Part shown: piece by piece, positions 7,592-15,358 of the stretch | Numbering within the stretch: the stretch's first letter is position 1 | Layout of the letters: each line of letters starts with the position of its first letter | Source of the DNA: Defluviitalea phaphyphila | GTDB lineage: Bacteria > Bacillota > Clostridia > Lachnospirales > Defluviitaleaceae | Length of the DNA: 40,373 nt | Assembly (NCBI RefSeq): GCF_001466305.1 | Contig: NZ_JWID01000014.1 | Location: forward strand, 1 to 40,373 | Direction of reading: 5' to 3' | Program-made: the position numbers and the translations under genes | Notes under the pieces: model-generated | The model's database searches: none | What the model saw: only the letters and a program-made list of their open reading frames with translations | What the model was told of the DNA's origin: nothing

Positions 7592-9805
7592 CTACTCTAC
7601 TACTTTTAGTTTTGCAAGCCCTGCCATTAATTTCTTTTTCCCGTATTTTGGAAATAAAACTGTAACTTCATAATCTGCTCCCGCATATCTAATATCTTCA
7701 ACAGTACCTATTCCAAATTTTAAATGTTTCACTAAATCTCCACACTGATATTCTAAAGAAATATTTTTAGATCCTAAATTTTCTTTACTTGAAAGAGCCC
7801 CTTGATAAGGTTTGTAACTTTGTAAAATTCTATTCTTATTTCTAATTCCCGCTAAAAGATCAGATGATTTTTTTTCTTTATTTTTTATATTTATAAGTTC
7901 TTTAGGAATTTCTTCAATAAATCTAGATTGTCTATTATATTGGGTTGTTCCTCTAATTGTTCTAGATTTTGCATAACATAAATAAAGTTTTTCTTTTGCC
8001 CTAGTTATTCCTACATAACATAATCTTCTTTCTTCTTCTATTGCATCTTCTTTTTCTGATACAATACTCATATAACTAGGAAAAATCCCCTCTTCTAATC
8101 CTGTAATAAATACATATGGAAATTCTAAACCTTTTGCGCTATGAAGAGTCATTAATGTTACAGCATTATTTGTTTCATCATAATTATCAATATCTGCTAC
8201 TAGAGAAACTTCTTCTAAGAATCCTTGTAAACTAGGTTCTTCTGCATTTTTATCATACTCTGAAGCTTTTGATATTAATTCTTTAATATTCTGTATTCTT
8301 TCTTTAGCTTCTTCTGTATTTTCCTTTTCTAGTTCTTTTAAATATCCTGTTTTTGATAGTAGTTCTTCTATAAGTTCCTCAACACTAGAAATTTCTGATT
8401 GAACTTGTAACCCACCTATTAAATCTGAAAACTTTTTTAATTTAGAGACAGCTCTTCCAAATTGAGATACTATTTCTTGTTCTCTAATAATATCAAAAAA
8501 ACTCATACCACTAGATAAAACATATTCTTCTACTTTACTTACAGTTGTATTTCCTATTCCTCTCTTAGGAACATTTATAATTCTTTTTAAAGATAAATCA
8601 TCAGAAGGATTTTGAATTACCCTTAAATATGCTAATAGGTCTTTTATTTCTTTTCTTTCATAAAATCTTACTCCTCCTAATAATCTATAAGGAATAGAAT
8701 GTTTTATAAAATGTTCTTCTAATACACGGGATTGTGCATTAGTGCGATATAAAATTGCAAAATCTTTATATTCTCTACCATCTTCAATTTGATTAATAAT
8801 TTCACTAGCAACTAAATCTGCTTCTTTATTTTCATTATCAGCTTCTATAATTTCTATTAAACTTCCATTTTGATTTTCTGTCCAAAGGGATTTTGATTTT
8901 CTTCCAAAATTATTTTTTATTACTGAATTTGCAGCTTCTAATATAATTTTAGTTGAACGATAATTCTGCTCTAATTTTATTATTTTTGCATTTTTAAAGT
9001 CTTTTTCGAAATCTAAAATATTTCTTATATTAGCCCCTCTCCACCCATAAATACTTTGGTCATCGTCTCCTACTACACAAAGATTCTGATGTTTAGAAGC
9101 TAAAAGACTTATTAATTTATATTGAGCAGTATTAGTATCTTGATATTCATCCACCATAATATATTCAAATCTATTTTGATAATATTCTAAAATATCTGGA
9201 TGATATAAAAATAACTCTACAGTTTTAAATATAATGTCATCAAAATCTAATGCATTATTACTTTCTAGTTTTTTCTGATACATCTCATATATATTGGCTA
9301 ATTTTTCTTTTCTAAAATCTCCCTTACTATTTTTATAAAATTCTTCAGGCCCTATTAATTCATTTTTTTGATTACTTATTGTTCCTAAAACATTATTTAT
9401 AGGATAATTTTTTTCATTATAATTTAATTCTTTTAAACATTCTTTTATAATATTTTTTTGGTCAGCAGTATCATAAATAGTAAAAGAACGATTATATCCT
9501 AACTTATCAATATCTTTTCTAAGAATCCTTACACAAGCTGAATGAAAGGTACTAACCCAAATTTCTTCTGCCATTTCACCTACTAAGGCATTAACCCTTT
9601 CTCTCATTTCTTTAGCGGCCTTATTAGTAAAAGTAATAGCTAGTATTTTCCATGGTAAAACATTTTCCTTTTCTATAAGATAAGCTATTCTATGGGTTAA
9701 TACTCTTGTTTTCCCTGAACCGGCTCCAGCTAAAATTAATACTGGGCCTTTTGTTTGCAACACAGCTTCTTTTTGTTTGGGATTTAACCCTTCAATTAAA
9801 TTCAT
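7592..9805 (-). CDS. pcrA: ATP-dependent DNA helicase PcrA (UvrD/Rep family)
   Basis: A 737-residue superfamily 1A 3'-5' helicase acting in excision repair, plasmid replication and removal of recombinase filaments. All SF1 motifs are visible: Q motif GLNPKQKEAV, Walker A AGAGSGKT (26-33), TFTNKAAKEM (Ia), VDEYQDTN (II), GDDDQSIYGWRGA (III), EQNYRS (IV), TLHSAKGLEFPYVF (V) and VGITRAKEKLYL (VI). The C-terminus carries the Tudor-like segment (GDLVKHLKFGIGTVEDI) typical of Gram-positive PcrA. Length is normal. The start is supported by AAGGAGAA 7 bases upstream. It is preceded by yerC and a terminator. In Bacillus pcrB lies between yerC and pcrA; no pcrB is present here. Confidence 0.97.
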   Translation of the reverse strand: MNLIEGLNPKQKEAVLQTKGPVLILAGAGSGKTRVLTHRIAYLIEKENVLPWKILAITFTNKAAKEMRERVNALVGEMAEEIWVSTFHSACVRILRKDIDKLGYNRSFTIYDTADQKNIIKECLKELNYNEKNYPINNVLGTISNQKNELIGPEEFYKNSKGDFRKEKLANIYEMYQKKLESNNALDFDDIIFKTVELFLYHPDILEYYQNRFEYIMVDEYQDTNTAQYKLISLLASKHQNLCVVGDDDQSIYGWRGANIRNILDFEKDFKNAKIIKLEQNYRSTKIILEAANSVIKNNFGRKSKSLWTENQNGSLIEIIEADNENKEADLVASEIINQIEDGREYKDFAILYRTNAQSRVLEEHFIKHSIPYRLLGGVRFYERKEIKDLLAYLRVIQNPSDDLSLKRIINVPKRGIGNTTVSKVEEYVLSSGMSFFDIIREQEIVSQFGRAVSKLKKFSDLIGGLQVQSEISSVEELIEELLSKTGYLKELEKENTEEAKERIQNIKELISKASEYDKNAEEPSLQGFLEEVSLVADIDNYDETNNAVTLMTLHSAKGLEFPYVFITGLEEGIFPSYMSIVSEKEDAIEEERRLCYVGITRAKEKLYLCYAKSRTIRGTTQYNRQSRFIEEIPKELINIKNKEKKSSDLLAGIRNKNRILQSYKPYQGALSSKENLGSKNISLEYQCGDLVKHLKFGIGTVEDIRYAGADYEVTVLFPKYGKKKLMAGLAKLKVVE

Positions 9806-9830
9806 ATTTATTCTCCTTTTCTAATTCAAA

Positions 9831-9862
9831 ATAAAAACCTTTCCATAAAAATATTGGAAAGG
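9831..9862 (-). terminator. Intrinsic terminator between yerC and pcrA
   Basis: On the minus strand an 8-bp perfect stem CCTTTCCA/TGGAAAGG with a 9-base loop is followed by TTTTTATTTT. It begins a few bases after the yerC stop and ends 26 bases before the pcrA start, so pcrA expression needs read-through or a promoter within this short gap. Confidence 0.8.
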
Positions 9863-9866
9863 GTTA

Positions 9867-10163
9867 TTATTTATTATTTTTTTCTAATCTATCAAGTACC
9901 ATATTATATCCATCTGAACCATATATTAATGAACGATTGACTCGACTTATAGTTGCTGTTGAGGCTCCTGTTTTTTCTGTAATTTCAGAGTAAGTTTTTC
10001 GCTGTCTTAACATCTTTGCTACTTCTAATCTTTGAGCTAAAGCCTTAATTTCATGAATTGTACATATGTCTTCAAAAAAGGAATAACATTCTTCTACACT
10101 ATTAAGAGTCAAAATTGCTTCAAAAAGATGGTCCGTAGCCTCATCTTTAATTTTGGAATTCAT
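9867..10163 (-). CDS. yerC: YerC/YecD-type TrpR-like regulator
   Basis: A 98-residue protein of the TrpR-related YerC/YecD family. The N-terminal helices (about 8-50, including CTIHEIKALAQRLEVAKML) form the TrpR-type dimer scaffold, and a helix-turn-helix follows (about 57-80, SEITEKTGASTATISRVNR). It should bind DNA as a dimer; no ligand or target is established. The neighbourhood yerC-pcrA-ligA matches Firmicute synteny. The start ATG has AAAGGAG 7 bases upstream. Its leader carries a promoter overlapping the end of the PHP gene and an inverted repeat covering the ribosome binding site, which suggests control at its own leader. Confidence 0.9.
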   Translation of the reverse strand: MNSKIKDEATDHLFEAILTLNSVEECYSFFEDICTIHEIKALAQRLEVAKMLRQRKTYSEITEKTGASTATISRVNRSLIYGSDGYNMVLDRLEKNNK

Positions 10164-10173
10164 TTTATTACTC

Positions 10174-10219
10174 CTTTCATACCTCCTATAACACTTTTTA
10201 ATATTTTACAGTATGAAAG
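10174..10219 (-). promoter_or_regulatory. Inverted repeat covering the yerC ribosome binding site
   Basis: Two perfect 9-base arms, CTTTCATAC (10211-10219) and GTATGAAAG (10174-10182) as read on the minus strand, are separated by 28 bases. The downstream arm includes part of the AAAGGAG ribosome binding site of yerC, and a second AGGAGG (10183-10188) is in the loop. The upstream arm lies inside the promoter spacer, so a DNA-level operator is as plausible as an mRNA hairpin. Confidence 0.45.
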
Positions 10220-10231
10220 TACTAAAGTCAA
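10203..10231 (-). promoter_or_regulatory. Sigma-A-type promoter for yerC
   Basis: On the minus strand TTGACT (10226-10231) and TAAAAT (10203-10208) are separated by exactly 17 bases. The -35 box overlaps the stop codon of the upstream PHP gene. It would start yerC transcription about 35 bases before its ATG. Confidence 0.65.
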
Positions 10232-10935
10232 GACAGAAAATTCTTTAATGTTTCTACTGAAGTATTTACAACTAAATGCTCTGGAACCTCTATGTCTTTT
10301 ATAAGTTCTTCAATATATCTAAAATTCCCTACATCAAAACAAATATGAGCATCACTTCCCATAATAAAAGGCATATTTATATTAATACATTCTTTTATTA
10401 TATTTAAAACAATGTCAGATCCTCCAGCTCTAAAACTTCCTGGTCTTAATGAATGATTGTTTATTTCAAGTAAAGTTTTATATTCTTTAGCAGCACTTAC
10501 TACTTCTTTTACATCAATAGGATATCTTGGATCTCCTGGATGTCCTATTATATCTATATGCGGATTTTCCATAGCTTTTATTAAAGCATTTGTATTTTCT
10601 TTCATACTCCCTGGATTAATACATGGGGGATGAAAACTGGCAATTACAATATCTAACATTTCTAAAGTTTCTTCATCTAAATCTACATTTCCACTATAAT
10701 CTATTATATTTGTTTCTACTCCTTTTAAAATTTCTACTCCATATATTTTTTTAGGAATTACAGACATATTATGAAAATGAAATAAATGAGCTCCTCCAGG
10801 TAATCTATCCGAATGGTCAGTAATAGCTATTAATTCTAAACCTGTATCAGAAGCATACTTAGCATTTTCTAATAATGTGCTATAAGCATGCCCACTAGAA
10901 ACTGTATGGCAATGAGTATCTAAAACAAATTTCAT
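10228..10935 (-). CDS. PHP-domain hydrolase (YcdX-like phosphatase)
   Basis: A 235-residue single-domain PHP-superfamily protein. Metal-binding motifs typical of PHP phosphoesterases are seen in order: DTHCHT (6-11), ITDHSD (37-42), GVETNI (72-77), SFHPP (100-104), GHPGDPRY, EINNHS and GSDAH. This pattern matches the YcdX-like trinuclear-metal phosphatases rather than the PHP domain of a polymerase or histidinol phosphatase HisK. No signal peptide is present. AAGGAG precedes the start. It is the gene just upstream of yerC and may give some read-through, but yerC has its own promoter. Substrate is unknown. Confidence 0.87.
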   Translation of the reverse strand: MKFVLDTHCHTVSSGHAYSTLLENAKYASDTGLELIAITDHSDRLPGGAHLFHFHNMSVIPKKIYGVEILKGVETNIIDYSGNVDLDEETLEMLDIVIASFHPPCINPGSMKENTNALIKAMENPHIDIIGHPGDPRYPIDVKEVVSAAKEYKTLLEINNHSLRPGSFRAGGSDIVLNIIKECININMPFIMGSDAHICFDVGNFRYIEELIKDIEVPEHLVVNTSVETLKNFLS

Positions 10936-11019
10936 TAAAATTCATCTCCTTAAGTCTCCTATATTTAATTAATATAAATATATTAACACATTATTATACT
11001 ATTGCAAGTTTATTATAAA

Positions 11020-11052
11020 TAAAAAATCCACTATACTTTTGTATAATGGATT
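11020..11052 (-). terminator. Intrinsic terminator after phoU
   Basis: On the minus strand a 12-bp stem around AATCCATTATAC/GTATAGTGGATT (one G-U pair, loop AAAA) ends in TTTTTTATT. It lies next to the phoU stop and closes the pst-phoU transcript. Confidence 0.88.
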
Positions 11053-11053
11053 T

Positions 11054-11707
11054 TTATTTATATTTTAAATTCCCTGTTATATTATATTTAATCCATTCAC
11101 ATATATTAGTAGCATGGTCAGCCATTCTTTCAAGATATTTTACTATAAAAATAAAATATGTTCCCTGCATAATAAAATTTGAATCTTTTTTCATTAATGC
11201 TTGAATTTCCTCTATAATATCATAAAAATATTGATCTACAATATCATCTTCTTTAATAACTTTATCAGCTTTTTCAATGTTTTTCTCTATATAACTATCT
11301 ATCGTTTCTTTTACCATTTCTTTTACTTTATCTGCCATTAAAGGTATATGAACAAGAGGTTTTTTATAATTTTCTTTTGCAAGTTTAATAACATACTCAG
11401 AAATATCTGCACAATGGTCTGCAATTCTTTCTAAATCAGTTATAATCTTTAAAATAGAAGTTATTAATCTTAAGTCACTAGCTATTGGTTGCTGTCTTGC
11501 AATAATCATAATACATTCTGTTTCCATAGAAATTTCCATATTATCAATTTTGTCATCTCTTTTTATTACTTCTTTTGCTAATTCTATATCTTGATTTTTC
11601 ATAGCCTTAATTGTATCACTTATAGATTGTTCTATCATTACTCCCATTTTTAATAAATCATTATGCATTTTATTTAATTCTTTTTCAAATTCATATCTAG
11701 TAGACAT
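11054..11707 (-). CDS. phoU: Phosphate signalling and transport regulator PhoU
   Basis: A 217-residue cytosolic all-helical protein with the two tandem PhoU three-helix repeats (about 10-105 and 115-210). Each ends in the characteristic acidic metal-binding segment: ITDLERIADHCADI in repeat 1 and VKYLERMADHATNI in repeat 2. PhoU dampens PhoR signalling and phosphate uptake through PstSCAB when phosphate is plentiful. It is the last gene of the pst operon, 26 bases after pstB, followed by a strong terminator. Confidence 0.96.
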   Translation of the reverse strand: MSTRYEFEKELNKMHNDLLKMGVMIEQSISDTIKAMKNQDIELAKEVIKRDDKIDNMEISMETECIMIIARQQPIASDLRLITSILKIITDLERIADHCADISEYVIKLAKENYKKPLVHIPLMADKVKEMVKETIDSYIEKNIEKADKVIKEDDIVDQYFYDIIEEIQALMKKDSNFIMQGTYFIFIVKYLERMADHATNICEWIKYNITGNLKYK

Positions 11708-11733
11708 ATTTTCAATCCTTTCATTTGATTTTA

Positions 11734-12489
11734 TTATCCAAATCTTCCTGTAATATAATCTTCTGTTTTCTTATTTTTAGGATTACTAAATATTTTTTCT
11801 GTCTTATCAAACTCAATTATTTCTCCTAATAAGAAAAATGCTGTATTATCAGAAATACGGGCAGCTTGCTGCATATTGTGAGTTACTATTATAATAGTAT
11901 ATTTCTTTTTAAGTTCTACTGCTAAGTCTTCTATTTTTAAAGTTGAAATAGGGTCTAAGGCTGAAGTTGGTTCATCCATAAGAAGAACTTCTGGTTCTAC
12001 AGCCAAAGCTCTAGCTATACATAGTCTTTGTTGTTGTCCACCTGATAATCCTAAAGCATTCTTTTTTAACCTATCTTTTAATTCATCCCAAATAGCAGCT
12101 GATCTAAGACTTTTTTCAACTATTTCATCTAATATAGATTTCTTTTTTATTCCATGAATACGAGGACCATAGGCTATATTATCATAAACACTCATGGGAA
12201 AAGGATTAGGTTTTTGGAAAACCATTCCTACTTTTTTTCTTAATTTTATGACATCTATATCTTCAAATATATCTTTTCCATCTAGCTTTACTTCTCCAGT
12301 AATTTTTACTCCTTCAATTAAATCATTCATTCTATTAAGGGTTTTTAAAAAAGTTGATTTTCCACAGCCTGAAGGACCTATAAAAGATGTAATTTCTCTA
12401 TCTGGAATATCTATACTAATATTTTTTAATGCTTGAAATTCTCCATAAAATAAATTTAAATTTTTTATGCTAAATTTTGCATTTTTCAT
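11734..12489 (-). CDS. pstB: Phosphate ABC transporter ATPase PstB
   Basis: A 251-residue ABC ATPase that energises phosphate import at the inner face of the membrane. Walker [10 protein letters not shown] (38-46), the PstB-specific Q-loop [15 protein letters not shown] (91-105), signature [15 protein letters not shown] (148-162), Walker [13 protein letters not shown] (169-180) and the switch His in [10 protein letters not shown] are all intact. The PNPFP segment separates PstB from other ABC importers. Gap to pstA is 15 bases. Confidence 0.98.
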   Translation of the reverse strand: MKNAKFSIKNLNLFYGEFQALKNISIDIPDREITSFIGPSGCGKSTFLKTLNRMNDLIEGVKITGEVKLDGKDIFEDIDVIKLRKKVGMVFQKPNPFPMSVYDNIAYGPRIHGIKKKSILDEIVEKSLRSAAIWDELKDRLKKNALGLSGGQQQRLCIARALAVEPEVLLMDEPTSALDPISTLKIEDLAVELKKKYTIIIVTHNMQQAARISDNTAFFLLGEIIEFDKTEKIFSNPKNKKTEDYITGRFG

Positions 12490-12504
12490 TTTTATCTCCT
12501 TCCA

Positions 12505-13341
12505 TTACATTCTAGTCTTGTTAAATTTTTTGGACATAAAATTAGCCATAAAGTTAATTATTAAAACAACTATTATTAAAACTGTAGCCGTAGCAAATCC
12601 TTTATCAAAATCTCCTTCTTTTGTCAAAACATACATATGAACTGATAATGTCCTAGATGAATCCATAATACTCTTTGCCATCCTTGGTGCAAAACCTGCT
12701 GTAAAATAAACAGCAGCTGTTTCCCCAACAATACGACCAATACTTAAAATTATAGAAGTAATAATACCAGAAATAGCACTGGGAAGAATAACTTTTATTA
12801 TTGTTTTTAACTTTGAAGCGCCTAATCCTAAACTTCCTTCTCTATAAGAATTAGGAACTGCTTTTAAAGATTCTTCAGTTGTACGAATAATGGTCGGAAG
12901 AACCATAATACTTAAAGTCATGGCTCCAGATAATATGGAATATTTCCATCCTATTTGATTAACAAAAAATAAATATCCAAATAATCCAAATATGATAGAT
13001 GGTATCCCTGATAGACTTTCTGTCGCAAACCTAATGATTCGAACTATTTTCCCTTGTTTTGCATATTCAACAAGATATATAGCTGCACACACTCCTATAG
13101 GAGTAGAAATTAATATTGATAATAATACAATATAGATAGTTGTTATTATCATTGGGAAAATTCCACCTTCATTAAATCCTTTAGGAGCTGTAGATAAAAA
13201 TTCCCAATTAATTTTTCCTATTCCATTAGCTACTACATAAATTAAAATCCATGTAAGAATTCCTACTGTTATAAATGAGGATATAATAATCATTGTCATT
13301 AATATTGCGTCCTTAATTTTTCTAGTTTTCAAATTACTCAC
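12505..13341 (-). CDS. pstA: Phosphate ABC transporter permease PstA
   Basis: A 278-residue permease with six predicted membrane segments and the coupling-helix region SYREGSLGLGASKLKTIIKVILP typical of PstA/PstC. It forms the translocation channel with PstC. The frame opens at a GTG (13341) that overlaps the end of pstC by 8 bases; a TTG at 13332 lies after AGGTGAG and is an alternative start, so the N-terminus is uncertain by three residues. It is co-transcribed with pstC and pstB. Confidence 0.95.
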   Translation of the reverse strand: MSNLKTRKIKDAILMTMIIISSFITVGILTWILIYVVANGIGKINWEFLSTAPKGFNEGGIFPMIITTIYIVLLSILISTPIGVCAAIYLVEYAKQGKIVRIIRFATESLSGIPSIIFGLFGYLFFVNQIGWKYSILSGAMTLSIMVLPTIIRTTEESLKAVPNSYREGSLGLGASKLKTIIKVILPSAISGIITSIILSIGRIVGETAAVYFTAGFAPRMAKSIMDSSRTLSVHMYVLTKEGDFDKGFATATVLIIVVLIINFMANFMSKKFNKTRM

Positions 13342-14269
13342 CTACTTTATGAGTTAAAATGTTTAATATTATATTTAAAATAATAATGAAAATAAATAAA
13401 ATAACTCCTGTAGCAAAAAGTGCTTCTTCTGCTAATCCAAAAGCATAACCCATCTCTAAAGCTACATTAGCTGTTAGAGTTCTAATAGGTTTTAAAATAG
13501 ATTTAGGTATAATAGCTGCATTCCCAGAAATTAATATAACAGCCATAGTTTCACCTATAGCTCTTCCTATTCCTAAAACTATCCCTGCCATTATTCCAGA
13601 TTTAGAAGCAGGAAGTATTACCTTAAATATAGTTTGAATACGGGAAGCCCCCATAGCTAAAGAACCTTCTTTATATTCTTTTGGTACTGCACGAATTGAA
13701 TTTTCAGAAATACTAATAATAGTAGGCAATATCATTATTCCTAATATTATACATACAGCCAATAAACTATTTCCAGGTCCACCAAAATTCTTAGATATTA
13801 GAGGAACAATAGTAAGTAATCCAAAAAAACCATAAACAACTGATGGTATTCCTGCTAATAGTTCCACAGCAGGCTTTATAATATTTACTAACCATTTTGG
13901 CGCTATTTCTGCAATAAACACTGCTGTTAATATACCAACAGGAACTCCTATAATAATAGCCCCCAAAGTAGCATATAAAGACCCCAATATCATTGGCAAT
14001 ATTCCAAATATTTCTGCTTCTGGATTCCATTTCGTTCCAAGTATAAACTTAAATATTCCTATTTTAAATATTGCAGGACTTCCTTTAACAAATATAAAGA
14101 TTGTAATCATAGCAACACTTAAAACACTCATAAATGCACATAACAAAAAAATTTTTTCTGTTATTTTTTCTAATATTTCTTTTCCTTTAATTTTTTTCTT
14201 TTGATTTTCTTTTTTCTTTAAATTAATTTTATTTAGAAATATAGGTAGACCTACTTCTTTTATGCTCAT
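13334..14269 (-). CDS. pstC: Phosphate ABC transporter permease PstC
   Basis: A 311-residue permease, partner of PstA. After a Lys-rich cytosolic N-terminus (KINLKKKENQKKKIKGK) there are six predicted membrane helices and the conserved EAA-like loop (VPKEYKEGSLAMGASRIQTIFKVI). The ATG at 14269 is chosen because AGGAGG ends 6 bases before it; an in-frame upstream ATG at 14299 has no good ribosome binding site. A hairpin separates it from pstS, consistent with lower expression than the binding protein. Confidence 0.95.
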   Translation of the reverse strand: MSIKEVGLPIFLNKINLKKKENQKKKIKGKEILEKITEKIFLLCAFMSVLSVAMITIFIFVKGSPAIFKIGIFKFILGTKWNPEAEIFGILPMILGSLYATLGAIIIGVPVGILTAVFIAEIAPKWLVNIIKPAVELLAGIPSVVYGFFGLLTIVPLISKNFGGPGNSLLAVCIILGIMILPTIISISENSIRAVPKEYKEGSLAMGASRIQTIFKVILPASKSGIMAGIVLGIGRAIGETMAVILISGNAAIIPKSILKPIRTLTANVALEMGYAFGLAEEALFATGVILFIFIIILNIILNILTHKVGE

Positions 14270-14311
14270 ATCTTTCCTCCTATTTATAAACATTTTCATT
14301 AATGAAATAAC

Positions 14312-14332
14312 GGAACGATTTAAAATCGTTCC
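14312..14332 (-). terminator. Intercistronic hairpin between pstS and pstC (attenuator or mRNA stabiliser)
   Basis: On the minus strand a perfect 9-bp stem GGAACGATT/AATCGTTCC with a 3-base loop lies just after the pstS stop. No uninterrupted U-tract follows, so it should act as a partial terminator or as 3' protection of a pstS-only mRNA, giving more binding protein than permease. Confidence 0.65.
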
Positions 14333-14338
14333 TAAAAC

Positions 14339-15241
14339 TTATTTTGCTGGAATATATTTTTCTGCTACTATTTTTTGCCCTTCTTCTCCTAGAGCATAAT
14401 CAAGAAAGGCTTGTGCTTCTTTACTTATTTCTCCTTTAGTTACCATAAGAAGATGTCTAGAAATTTCATAAGTTCCTGCTTTTACGTTTTCTACTGTTGC
14501 TTCTACTCCATTAATAGTTAATGCTTTTACTGTTTCGTCTAAATATCCAAGGGAAAGATATCCTATCCCATTTTTTTGTTGTGATAATGAAGCTTTTAAA
14601 GCTCCATTACTATCAAATGTAAGAGCATCCTCTACCATAGCACTTACTTCTTTACCTTCATCATTTTTATCTAAAAGTCCTACAATTTCTTCAAAAGCTC
14701 CTCTCGTTCCTGAACCAGCTTCACGACCTAAAACAACTATTTGTGCATCATTTCCTCCAACTTCCTTCCAATTTTTAATTTCTCCTCTAAAAATTTTATT
14801 TATTGTTTCTTTATCTAAATCGGATACGGGATTTTCTGGATGTACAACCACTGCTATACCGTCATATGCCAACACATGTTCAGTTAACCCCCACTCTTTT
14901 TCTTCTTCTTTTAATTCACGAGAAGCATTTCCTATATCAACAGTTCCTGCATTCGCATCTTTAATTCCTGTAGAAGACCCTCCTCCTTGAACGTTAACAG
15001 TAATTCCAGGTTCTACTGATGCAAAAGCATCCGCTATTGCTTGTGCAACAGGCAATACTGTTGTTGACCCACTCATAGTTACTGTACCTTCTAGCTTATC
15101 TTCTCCTTGATTTACTACATTTTGTTCTTGTTGTGCTGTTTGATCTGATTGAGTTTCTTCTTTATCACTATTACATCCTACAAAAATTGTTACCACCATA
15201 GTTAATATTAAAATTAAATTAAATATTCTCAACTTCTTCAT
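14339..15241 (-). CDS. pstS: Phosphate-binding lipoprotein PstS
   Basis: A 300-residue periplasmic-type binding lipoprotein. The signal peptide ends at the lipobox before C23 (FVGC), and a Gln/Glu-rich linker follows. Phosphate-binding motifs are GSTTVLPVAQ, QGGGSSTGI, GNASREL and GREAGSGTRGAF. It delivers phosphate to PstCA. The ATG at 15241 is chosen over an upstream in-frame ATG because GAGGAGG lies 6-7 bases before it. It is the first intact gene of the pst operon and is directly preceded by a well-formed Pho box. Confidence 0.96.
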   Translation of the reverse strand: MKKLRIFNLILILTMVVTIFVGCNSDKEETQSDQTAQQEQNVVNQGEDKLEGTVTMSGSTTVLPVAQAIADAFASVEPGITVNVQGGGSSTGIKDANAGTVDIGNASRELKEEEKEWGLTEHVLAYDGIAVVVHPENPVSDLDKETINKIFRGEIKNWKEVGGNDAQIVVLGREAGSGTRGAFEEIVGLLDKNDEGKEVSAMVEDALTFDSNGALKASLSQQKNGIGYLSLGYLDETVKALTINGVEATVENVKAGTYEISRHLLMVTKGEISKEAQAFLDYALGEEGQKIVAEKYIPAK

Positions 15242-15276
15242 TATTTCCCTCCTCAATATTTTACTTTCTTATTTGT

Positions 15277-15347
15277 ATTTTACTCACAAGAATACTCTAA
15301 CAACTTTTTGTTAATGCTCTATAATGATTATGTTAATTTCATGTTAA
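15277..15347 (-). promoter_or_regulatory. Pho box and promoter of the pst operon
   Basis: Five hexamers with an exact 11-base period are read on the minus strand: TTAACA (15342-15347), TTAACA (15331-15336), ATTATA (15320-15325), TTAACA (15309-15314) and TTGTTA (15298-15303). This matches the direct-repeat architecture described for PhoP binding in Bacillus (TTAACA-like repeats, 5-base spacers). A -10-like TAAAAT follows at 15277-15282, 15 bases after the last repeat. The first ATG is 36 bases further on. Confidence 0.82.
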
Positions 15348-15358
15348 CTCTTATTATT

